From: an uncultured Clostridia bacterium
GTDB lineage: Bacteria > Bacillota > Clostridia > Oscillospirales > Acutalibacteraceae
Reading direction: 5' to 3'
NCBI GenBank assembly: GCA_937898625.1
Contig: CALEJF010000009.1
Span: forward strand, 1 to 14,849
Length of the DNA stretch: 14,849 nucleotides
The number at the start of each line of letters is the position of its first letter. The first letter of the stretch is position 1. The translations under genes were made by a program, and so were the position numbers. The notes beneath the pieces are model-generated. The model saw only the letters and a program-made list of their open reading frames with translations, did no database searches and was not told the origin of the DNA. Shown here piece after piece: positions 1 to 5,768 of this stretch.

Positions 1-55
1 ACCCCCGACCCTCTGCTTAGAAGGCAGATGCTCTATCCAACTGAGCTATCAGCGC
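1..55 (-). tRNA. tRNA-Arg (anticodon TCT), 3' end cut by window edge
   Basis: Read on the minus strand, the segment starts with acceptor arm GCGCTGA, then T8-A9, D-stem GCTC/GAGC, and an anticodon arm with stem TCTGC/GCAGA around loop CTTCTAA. The anticodon is therefore TCT, which reads AGA/AGG arginine codons. Sequence is present to about tRNA position 54, so the rest of the T arm and the acceptor 3' strand lie outside the window. Its first base directly follows the CCA end of the upstream tRNA-Gly, so both must come from one precursor. Confidence 0.93.
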
Positions 56-129
56 TGGAGCGGGTGATGGGAATCGAACCCACACGACCAGCTTGGAAGG
101 CTGGGATTCTACCATTGAACTACACCCGC
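56..129 (-). tRNA. tRNA-Gly (anticodon TCC), CCA encoded
   Basis: A complete 74-base tRNA gene on the minus strand. The acceptor stem GCGGGTG pairs with CACCCGC, followed by discriminator T and an encoded CCA at 56-58. The anticodon stem CCAGC/GCTGG encloses loop CTTCCAA, giving anticodon TCC (glycine, GGA/GGG). The T arm with TTCGATT is intact. There is no spacer to the tRNA-Arg that follows: base 56 is the last A of CCA and base 55 is G1 of the next tRNA. RNase P cleavage at the Arg 5' end would thus also create the mature 3' end of this tRNA. Confidence 0.97.
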
Positions 130-146
130 GTTTCAAATGCTTGATT

Positions 147-175
147 ATTTTAGCATAAAGCATTCTCTTTGTCAA
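147..175 (-). promoter_or_regulatory. Sigma-A-type promoter of the tRNA-Gly/tRNA-Arg unit
   Basis: On the minus strand a perfect -35 TTGACA (170-175) is separated by 17 bases from a -10 TAAAAT (147-152). Transcription would start near base 140, about ten bases before the tRNA-Gly gene at 129. Such a near-consensus promoter with a very short leader is typical of stable-RNA genes. Confidence 0.85.
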
Positions 176-241
176 CATTTTTTTACTGTTTATTTTAACA
201 ATTTATCATATTATATTTGTGTTACTACAAACAAGTGCCCG

Positions 242-272
242 ACCCGTCAACACACTAAAAATGCGGACGGGT
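242..272. repeat. Short GC-rich inverted repeat in intergenic DNA
   Basis: ACCCGTC (242-248) and GACGGGT (266-272) form a perfect 7-bp inverted repeat with a 17-base loop. It lies between the tRNA promoter and the ZIP transporter gene, in otherwise AT-rich DNA. No T-run follows on either strand, so a normal intrinsic terminator is unlikely. Purpose unknown. Confidence 0.4.
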
Positions 273-331
273 AACCTAGGAACTTTTGTTTATCTTCAGA
301 CTTTAAGGTTGTAAGTCTCTACAAATCAAAT

Positions 332-372
332 TAATTAATAATTGCGGAATATCCATTACGCATTATGAATTA
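332..372. repeat. AT-rich imperfect palindrome after the ZIP gene
   Basis: The arms at about 332-350 and 355-372 are inverted copies with two mismatches and one extra base, around a 4-base loop ATCC (351-354). The core is TGCGGAAT/ATTACGCA. The element begins five bases past the transporter stop codon. It lacks the GC-rich stem and T-tract of an intrinsic terminator, so it resembles a small interspersed palindromic repeat or the trace of a miniature element more than a terminator. It may still protect the 3' end of the transporter mRNA. Confidence 0.5.
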
Positions 373-376
373 CACT

Positions 377-1177
377 TCACCCCAACATAACATCCAATAG
401 CATCATAACTGCGAAACCGAGGATGATGCCCATTGTTGCAAAATATGGTTGAGCTTTTTTATTTTTCTGACATTCAGGAATTAATTCATGTACAACTACC
501 AATATCATAGCACCTGCCGCGAAAGATAGTGCATAAGGTAAAATTGTTTCCACATACACCACTAACAAAGCGCCTATAATACCTGCAACGGGCTCTACCA
601 TTCCTGATGCCTGACCGTAAAAGAAACTCTTTCTTCTTGAATATCCTTCTCGTCTTAATGGAATGGAAACGGCAGCACCTTCAGGGAAATTTTGCAATCC
701 TATTCCCACAGCAACGGAAATCGCACCCATTAAGCTTTCTGTTGTGTATCCTTCCTGTAACGCACCGAATGCCACGCCCACCGCCAAGCCTTCGGGTATA
801 TTGTGAAGTGTAATTGAAAGAACCAACATTATGATGCGGTTGAAACTTTCACTGTCCTTTTCTTTTGCATTATTCACTTTTTTCCTTGCAAATGAAACAA
901 TTTTATCGGACACCCATATAAATAATGCACCTGACAAAAAGCCTATGGTTGCTACAAAATATGCGGGCATATTTGATGTTTCTTCTGCTCTCTCTATTGC
1001 CGGTTGAAGAAGTGACCAAAAGCTCGCCGCAATCATTACTCCGGACGCAAACCCCAACATAAAATTAAGTGCTTTTTGATTAAGTGAGGTAAAAAAGGCA
1101 ACATTAGCAGCACCCAAGGCAGTTACAAACCATGTACCAAGTGTCGCTATAAGCGCCATTATGACAAATGTATCCAT
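377..1177 (-). CDS. ZIP-family divalent metal transporter (GufA/ZIP11 type)
   Basis: Inner-membrane transporter of the ZIP family, expected to bring zinc or related divalent cations into the cytoplasm. The 266-residue protein is almost all hydrophobic helix. It carries the two metal-site signatures: HNIPEG at 125-130 (H125, N126, E129) and QNFPEG at 162-167, followed by MVEP with E195 and HELIPE at 230-235. Q in place of H in the second signature, and the C-terminal LDVMLG, point to the GufA/ZIP11 branch and not classical ZupT. A charged cytoplasmic loop spans about 97-113 and has no histidine cluster, unlike many ZIP proteins. The ATG is supported by AGGAGGTG five bases upstream. It is transcribed divergently from an XRE/zinc-ribbon regulator gene, which may or may not control it. 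Substrate is inferred from family only. Confidence 0.92.
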   Translation of the reverse strand: MDTFVIMALIATLGTWFVTALGAANVAFFTSLNQKALNFMLGFASGVMIAASFWSLLQPAIERAEETSNMPAYFVATIGFLSGALFIWVSDKIVSFARKKVNNAKEKDSESFNRIIMLVLSITLHNIPEGLAVGVAFGALQEGYTTESLMGAISVAVGIGLQNFPEGAAVSIPLRREGYSRRKSFFYGQASGMVEPVAGIIGALLVVYVETILPYALSFAAGAMILVVVHELIPECQKNKKAQPYFATMGIILGFAVMMLLDVMLG

Positions 1178-1256
1178 ACAGCACCTCCTGTATTCATTAT
1201 ATTCGTTGTGAATAAAGGGGTGCTAACTGTATTTTGATAATTATGTAATTTTAACC

Positions 1257-1282
1257 TTAACTCTACGGTTCGTAGGTGTTAA
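1257..1282. promoter_or_regulatory. Candidate operator dyad between the divergent ZIP and XRE genes
   Basis: A perfect CTACG-GTT-CGTAG inverted repeat (1263-1275) is nested inside TTAAC (1257-1261) and GTTAA (1278-1282), giving a 26-base near-palindrome off by one base in register. It stands 79 bases from the transporter start and 44 bases from the regulator start, where a regulator of either gene would bind. Operator function and the identity of the binding protein are inferred. Confidence 0.4.
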
Positions 1283-1295
1283 TTATTATTTTATA

Positions 1296-1304
1296 TGATA
1301 AAAT
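1296..1304 (+). promoter_or_regulatory. Possible extended -10 promoter of the XRE regulator gene
   Basis: TGATAAAAT on the plus strand fits an extended -10 (TGn plus TAAAAT). No convincing -35 is seen at the usual distance; the dyad at 1257-1282 lies where it would be. Transcription from here would give a leader of only about 15 bases, ending in the GGAGGT ribosome site at 1315-1320. Confidence 0.35.
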
Positions 1305-1326
1305 GTTATTGAATGGAGGTAATATA

Positions 1327-1932
1327 ATGAACCAAACAAAAATTGGAAAATTCATATCAACCATAAGAAAAGAAAAAGGGTTGACACAAAAAGATATAGC
1401 AGATAAATTAGATATTAGTGATAAAACCGTCAGCAAATGGGAAACAGGTAAAGGCTTACCAGAGGTTTCAATGATGTTGCCACTATGTGACATTTTAGGT
1501 ATCACAGTAAATGAGCTTTTGTGTGGTGAACGTCTCAGTGATACGGAATACAAACAAGAAGCAGAGAAAAAAATGATAGATTTAATGACAGAAAAGAAAA
1601 ATAGTAAAAAAAGAATTTTTATAGAAATTGTAGTAATTATTATCTCTCTGCTTTCCTCATTAACAATAATAGAAATTTCTGCATTTTTGGAAATGCAGGA
1701 TTGGTTAAGAGTAGTTCTTCTTATCATCGGTATTATCGTTATATCGGGTGGAATAGTAGTTGCAATAGCACTTGAATTGGATACAGGAACATATGAGTGT
1801 AGTCATTGTCACACTCGATTTGTACCTACAGCAACAGAATTTATTTCCGGACCACACACTTTAACGACAAGATATCTCAAATGTCCTGAATGTGGAAAGA
1901 AAGGTTTCTGTAAACAAAGATTAACACACTAA
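1327..1932 (+). CDS. XRE-type HTH regulator with two membrane helices and a C-terminal zinc ribbon
   Basis: The 201-residue protein has three parts. Residues 4-66 form an XRE/Cro-type helix-turn-helix (LTQKDIADKL then SDKTVSKWETGKGLP), expected to bind DNA. Residues about 97-122 and 128-150 are hydrophobic and should cross the membrane twice. Residues 155-195 look like a zinc ribbon: C158xxC161 and C186PEC189, with extra C195. The start is set at the ATG at 1327 because GGAGGT lies seven bases before it; an in-frame ATG at 1276 has no such site. The architecture suggests a membrane-tethered regulator with a metal-binding tail. Ligand and targets are unknown. The divergent ZIP gene is the obvious candidate target, but many such proteins sit alone in Clostridia genomes. 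Transcription ends at the hairpin just after the stop. Confidence 0.85.
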   Translation: MNQTKIGKFISTIRKEKGLTQKDIADKLDISDKTVSKWETGKGLPEVSMMLPLCDILGITVNELLCGERLSDTEYKQEAEKKMIDLMTEKKNSKKRIFIEIVVIIISLLSSLTIIEISAFLEMQDWLRVVLLIIGIIVISGGIVVAIALELDTGTYECSHCHTRFVPTATEFISGPHTLTTRYLKCPECGKKGFCKQRLTH

Positions 1933-1965
1933 AAAAGACAGTAGTCAGTTTGACTACTGTCTTTT
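1931..1965. terminator. Bidirectional intrinsic terminator
   Basis: GACAGTAGTCA (1937-1947) and TGACTACTGTC (1951-1961) form a perfect 11-bp stem with a GTT loop, extended by A-T pairs. On the plus strand it is followed by TTTT and ends the XRE gene. On the minus strand it is followed by a run of six Ts (plus-strand A run 1931-1936) and ends the long operon that finishes with the ClpE-like gene. The two units converge here. Confidence 0.9.
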
Positions 1966-1967
1966 CT

Positions 1968-2015
1968 CTCCCTCCGTCAATGCTACGCATTGCCACCTCC
2001 CTCGTCAGAGGGAGG
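1968..2015. repeat. GC-rich double-hairpin intergenic repeat
   Basis: Two perfect stems lie side by side: CAATGC-TAC-GCATTG (1978-1992) and CCTCCCTC-GTCA-GAGGGAGG (1996-2015). A second CTCCCTC at 1968-1974 could pair with the last GAGGGAG instead, giving an alternative fold of the whole element. Neither stem is followed by a T-run. From memory, closely similar palindromic units are scattered in intergenic regions of Ruminococcaceae-like genomes. This one sits between the ClpE-like stop codon and the shared terminator, so it is probably transcribed as part of the 3' UTR. Confidence 0.6.
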
Positions 2016-2030
2016 CAAGAGTTAAATTGT

Positions 2031-4346
2031 TTATTCAAATGTTACTTGGATATTGTTATCTGTTGATGTTACAAGGATTTTATTGATTACTGTGCCGAGG
2101 TTATCAATCATAAGTGTTGAAACCTTGTCCTCAATATTACGGCGAATCACATTTCTCAAATCACGAGCGCCACGAACATTACCGTCCATTTTTGAAACGA
2201 TTGCAGATGGTGTATTTTCGTCATAAATGAATTCAATACCCTTATCCTTGAGAATTGTTTTCATCTCATTCATCATAAGAACTGCAATTCTCTTATAATC
2301 TTCTTCGTCAAGAGGATTGAACACAACAATTTCATCAACACGACCGATAAATTCGGGACGAAGGAACTCATTAAGTGCTTTAAGAACCTTTTCCTTTGAA
2401 ATATCCTTTGCACTTTTGCCAAAGCCCAATGAGGTTTCTGCTTTTTGGCTACCTGCATTTGATGTCATAATGATTACAGTATTTGCAAAACTTACTGTTC
2501 TGCCATGAGCATCATTTGTTTTGCCCTCGTCAAGAATCTGAAGAAGAATATTCATAACATCGGGATGTGCTTTTTCAATTTCGTCAAAGAGGATAATTGA
2601 ATAGGGTTTTCTTCTCACCTTTTCTGTAAGCTGTCCTGCCTCGTCATAGCCCACGTATCCCGGAGGTGAACCAATAAGACGGGAAACTGAATGTTTCTCC
2701 ATAAACTCACTCATATCAAGACGGATAAGTGTTTCGGGAGTGTCAAAAAGCTCCATTGAAAGTTGCTTTACAAGTTCAGTTTTACCAACACCGGTAGGAC
2801 CTACAAAAATGAATGATGCAGGGCGTTTCTGGAGTGTTAACTGAATTCTGCTACGCTTAATTGCATTTGCAACAAGAGTTACAGCCTCGTCCTGACCGAT
2901 TACCTTTTCCATAAGTCTGTTTTCAAGACCTTTTAATCTGTTTACATCCCCTTCTACAACCTTTGTTGCGGGGATACCTGTCCAGAGGTTAATAACCTTT
3001 GCCAAATCTTCTTCGGTTACATTGTTATCCTTTGCTTTTTCCTGTAATTCAGGTGCTTTACCCTCGCAAACCGCAAGTTCACCCTTTGTCTTATAGAGTT
3101 CTTCATAAACAGGGTTTAAATCTTCGTCATTTTCAGGGTTTGCAATTTTTTCTTCCAATGCTTCAAGGTCACTTTTAAGAGTTGCTATTTTCTTTTCGTT
3201 GATTTCATTTTCGCTGATTGCCTTATTACGAAGATTTGCACAAGTACAAGCCTCATCAAGAAGGTCAATAGCCTTGTCCGGTAAGAATCTGTCAGTAATA
3301 TATCTTTCGGAAAGTGTTACTGCTTTATATACAAGGTTATCGCTGATTTGTACGCGATGGAAAAGCTCATAGTAGCCTTTAATTCCTACAAGCATTTTGA
3401 ATGTATCATCAATTGATGGCTCGTCAACTTTAATTGGCTGAAAACGACGCTCAAGAGCAGCATCTTTTTCGATATGTTTACGGTATTCATTGAATGTTGT
3501 TGCACCAATAACCTGAATTTCGCCACGGGAAAGAGCAGGTTTTAAGATATTTGCAGCATTCATTGAACCTTCCGCATCACCTGTACCCACAAGGTTATGA
3601 ACCTCGTCAATAAAGAGAATGATATTTCCCTCGCTCTTAACCTCTTCAACAAGTCCTTTAATTCGGCTTTCAAACTGACCTCTGAACTGTGTACCAGCCA
3701 CAAGTGCTGTTAAATCGAGAAGGTGGATTTCCTTATCCATAAGCTTTGCAGGAACATTACCCTCGGCAATTCTCTGTGCAAGTCCCTCTGCAATAGCAGT
3801 TTTACCAACACCGGGCTCACCGATTAAACAAGGATTATTCTTTGTTCTTCTGCATAAAATCTGCACTGCACGGGCGATTTCAGTATCACGACCTATAATT
3901 CTGTCAAGCTTACCGTCCCTTGCTCTGCCTGTTAAATCAGTACAGTAAAGGGAGAGCATTTTTCTTTTATCGTTCTTTGTGCCCTGTTTTTTCTTCCCTC
4001 TTTTATCGGTCTTTTTACTATCGCCGTTAAGGTCTTTTATATTTTCTTCAGGAACATCCATTGGCATCATACCCATATTCTGCATAAATGGGAATGTGGA
4101 AGCACCACCCAACTCAAAGTCGTCACCCATACTTTCCATCATCTGTTCCATCTGCTCGGTCATATCGTCAAGCTGTTCTTCGGTTATACCCATATTATCC
4201 ATCATCTGCTTAATGGGACCGATATTCATCTCCATAGCGCATTTGATGCAATAACCCTCATTAGTTGTTTTTTCGCCTTCCATTTTTGTAACAAAAATGA
4301 CGGCAGGTCTTTGTTTGCATTTACAGCAAATCATATTTTTGTTCAT
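2031..4346 (-). CDS. ClpE-like AAA+ unfoldase, ATP-binding partner of ClpP
   Basis: Hsp100 ATPase of 771 residues that should unfold proteins and feed them to ClpP. The N-terminus carries a four-cysteine zinc finger (C7xxC10 and C33xxC36) in place of the paired Clp_N repeats of ClpC, which is the ClpE arrangement. Residues 38-96 form a methionine-rich linker and 110-129 a lysine-rich one. AAA module 1 has Walker A GEPGVGKT (176-183) and Walker B LFIDE (244-248). A short charged, coiled-coil-like middle region covers about 380-432, with no UVR motif recognised. AAA module 2 has Walker A GPTGVGKT (516-523) and Walker B LFDE (586-589). The LGF tripeptide at 640-642 matches the ClpP-docking loop. 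The start is preceded by AGAGGA. It is last in the operon, 24 bases after the pgsA-like gene; I see no CtsR or CIRCE site in front. It is longer than typical ClpE (about 700 residues) because of the linker. Confidence 0.88.
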   Translation of the reverse strand: MNKNMICCKCKQRPAVIFVTKMEGEKTTNEGYCIKCAMEMNIGPIKQMMDNMGITEEQLDDMTEQMEQMMESMGDDFELGGASTFPFMQNMGMMPMDVPEENIKDLNGDSKKTDKRGKKKQGTKNDKRKMLSLYCTDLTGRARDGKLDRIIGRDTEIARAVQILCRRTKNNPCLIGEPGVGKTAIAEGLAQRIAEGNVPAKLMDKEIHLLDLTALVAGTQFRGQFESRIKGLVEEVKSEGNIILFIDEVHNLVGTGDAEGSMNAANILKPALSRGEIQVIGATTFNEYRKHIEKDAALERRFQPIKVDEPSIDDTFKMLVGIKGYYELFHRVQISDNLVYKAVTLSERYITDRFLPDKAIDLLDEACTCANLRNKAISENEINEKKIATLKSDLEALEEKIANPENDEDLNPVYEELYKTKGELAVCEGKAPELQEKAKDNNVTEEDLAKVINLWTGIPATKVVEGDVNRLKGLENRLMEKVIGQDEAVTLVANAIKRSRIQLTLQKRPASFIFVGPTGVGKTELVKQLSMELFDTPETLIRLDMSEFMEKHSVSRLIGSPPGYVGYDEAGQLTEKVRRKPYSIILFDEIEKAHPDVMNILLQILDEGKTNDAHGRTVSFANTVIIMTSNAGSQKAETSLGFGKSAKDISKEKVLKALNEFLRPEFIGRVDEIVVFNPLDEEDYKRIAVLMMNEMKTILKDKGIEFIYDENTPSAIVSKMDGNVRGARDLRNVIRRNIEDKVSTLMIDNLGTVINKILVTSTDNNIQVTFE

Positions 4347-4370
4347 TATGTGTCCTCTTCTTATTTGCTA

Positions 4371-5027
4371 TTATTTGTTTTTCTTTGAATTCTCTTTCAT
4401 TTGTTTAAATGCACTTGGTAAGTAGCTGAAAAACGCAATAAATGTAAGCACAACTGCTATTATAACAAGTACAAACATAATCGTTTCAGGAAGAGTGTAT
4501 TGTGGGTAATAAAGGCTGATTGCACCGATTTCCGGTCCAAAGCCTATAATTACAACCATAACTGCATAGAATGCAAAAGTTGCCAATTTACCCCAAATCT
4601 CTGCTGCACAGGGGCGTGTACCCAATGCAATAAGAATAATACTACCTAAAATCATAATAATATCTTTTGCGATAAAGAGCAGGAACACCCATGCAAATGC
4701 CTGCATTGACTCGCTCTGTGCCTCTTTAAATTTCAAGAAAAGAACAATAGCAAGTGCAAAGATTGTAAATTTATCGGCAACGGGGTCAAGTAATTTACCA
4801 AGATTTGAAACCTGATTGAATTTTCTTGCAATTTTTCCGTCAACTGCATCAGAAAGTCCTGAAATGAAGATTACAAACACTGCCCACCAGATGTAATTCT
4901 TATAATAAAGCACTGCTATTACAGGAATTAATAAAATTCTGATTACAGAAATAAGATTAGGAATTGTAAGACAACCATCAAATATTTCTTTAATATTTTC
5001 CTTCAATGTCTTTTTTTGTTCACTCAT
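4371..5027 (-). CDS. pgsA: CDP-alcohol phosphatidyltransferase, probably phosphatidylglycerophosphate synthase
   Basis: Integral membrane enzyme of 218 residues that should transfer a phosphatidyl group from CDP-diacylglycerol to glycerol-3-phosphate, the committed step to phosphatidylglycerol and cardiolipin. The full family motif D-G-x2-A-R-x8-G-x3-D-x3-D is present: D63, G64, A67, R68, G77, D81, D85, with D60 just before. Hydrophobic helices follow through to about residue 203, ending in a lysine-rich tail. The surrounding residues (SDAVDGKIARKFNQVSNLGK) are of the PgsA kind more than PssA or cardiolipin synthase, though the exact acceptor alcohol is inferred. AAGGAG lies nine bases before the ATG. 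Only 18 bases separate it from the cvpA-like stop, so the two are probably cotranscribed. Confidence 0.88.
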   Translation of the reverse strand: MSEQKKTLKENIKEIFDGCLTIPNLISVIRILLIPVIAVLYYKNYIWWAVFVIFISGLSDAVDGKIARKFNQVSNLGKLLDPVADKFTIFALAIVLFLKFKEAQSESMQAFAWVFLLFIAKDIIMILGSIILIALGTRPCAAEIWGKLATFAFYAVMVVIIGFGPEIGAISLYYPQYTLPETIMFVLVIIAVVLTFIAFFSYLPSAFKQMKENSKKNK

Positions 5028-5045
5028 ATCCGTCTGCTCCTTATT

Positions 5046-5756
5046 TTAAATAATATCTTTTAATGATTTAATGAATGGATTAATGCCATCAATCGCATTT
5101 ATTATTCTTGATTCATTAACTGCTGTTGCCAATTCGCTATCCCCCGAGGAAAAGAAAACAGTTAATATAGTGCAAATAAAGATAATTACCGCAAGACCTT
5201 TACAAGCGCCCAAAACCCCGCCCAATGTTTTATTGATTGTTTTAATAATAGGAAGTCTGAAAATTCGGGAAATTAGTTTTGCAACAAGTTTCAGTACAAA
5301 GAGTAAAACTATTGCTAAAACCGTAAAACTTAATGCTGTTAACACACCAATGATTATGGGCTGTGCTATTTTTTCTACAAGCTCTGTTGCGACATTCTCA
5401 CTTGTAATATTGGTTTCTGCAACATCATTCTTAATATCCTCAACACTTATACCCATTGTATCTGCAAAGGAAACCACATAGTCAGGAATTGATTCTATAA
5501 TCAACTGAGCCTTGGCAGATGTTTCTGAAAGAGAAACATTTTCGTCAATTTGAGTTTCAATTGTTTCAATAACGGACTCCTTAACAAAGCCATCATAAGC
5601 CATCTGTGCCACCGTTGGGCTGAAAGTGTATGCCATTACAAAAGCGAGAATTACTGCCACTAATTCCAAAAAGGAAAGTACAAACCCCTTTTTAACTGCT
5701 TCAAACACAAATGCAGCAAAAATCACAACTAAAATTAAATCCAATACAAAAGCCAT
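5046..5756 (-). CDS. CvpA-family membrane protein
   Basis: Protein of 236 residues related to CvpA, a family named from colicin V production but of unsettled function in most bacteria. Hydrophobic segments lie at about 3-20, 24-46, 132-160 and 183-203. The hallmark stretch INKTLGGVLGACKGL (174-188) at the start of the last helix is clear. A long acidic segment of about 85 residues (47-131) separates the second and third helices, larger than in the roughly 160-residue E. coli protein. The start has GGAGGTG five bases upstream. It follows the DUF5711-like gene by 12 bases and precedes pgsA by 18 bases. Confidence 0.85.
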   Translation of the reverse strand: MAFVLDLILVVIFAAFVFEAVKKGFVLSFLELVAVILAFVMAYTFSPTVAQMAYDGFVKESVIETIETQIDENVSLSETSAKAQLIIESIPDYVVSFADTMGISVEDIKNDVAETNITSENVATELVEKIAQPIIIGVLTALSFTVLAIVLLFVLKLVAKLISRIFRLPIIKTINKTLGGVLGACKGLAVIIFICTILTVFFSSGDSELATAVNESRIINAIDGINPFIKSLKDII

Positions 5757-5768
5757 AATGCACCTCCG

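Noticed and set aside
1196..1201. TATAAT on the minus strand as -10 of the ZIP gene
   Set aside because: It would start transcription on or inside the AGGAGGTG ribosome site at 1182-1189, and its best -35 (TTAGCA) is 19 bases away. The true promoter is probably further upstream but could not be placed.
1263..1727. Open frame of 154 codons on the minus strand within the XRE regulator gene
   Set aside because: It lies antisense to a gene with clear HTH and zinc-ribbon motifs, has no ribosome site and shows no recognisable domain. It is a by-product of AT-rich coding DNA.
1931..2030. CRISPR array or attachment site suggested by the cluster of repeated CTCCCTC units
   Set aside because: There are only inverted stems, with no regular direct repeats and spacers and no cas genes; no integrase or phage gene lies near the tRNAs or elsewhere.
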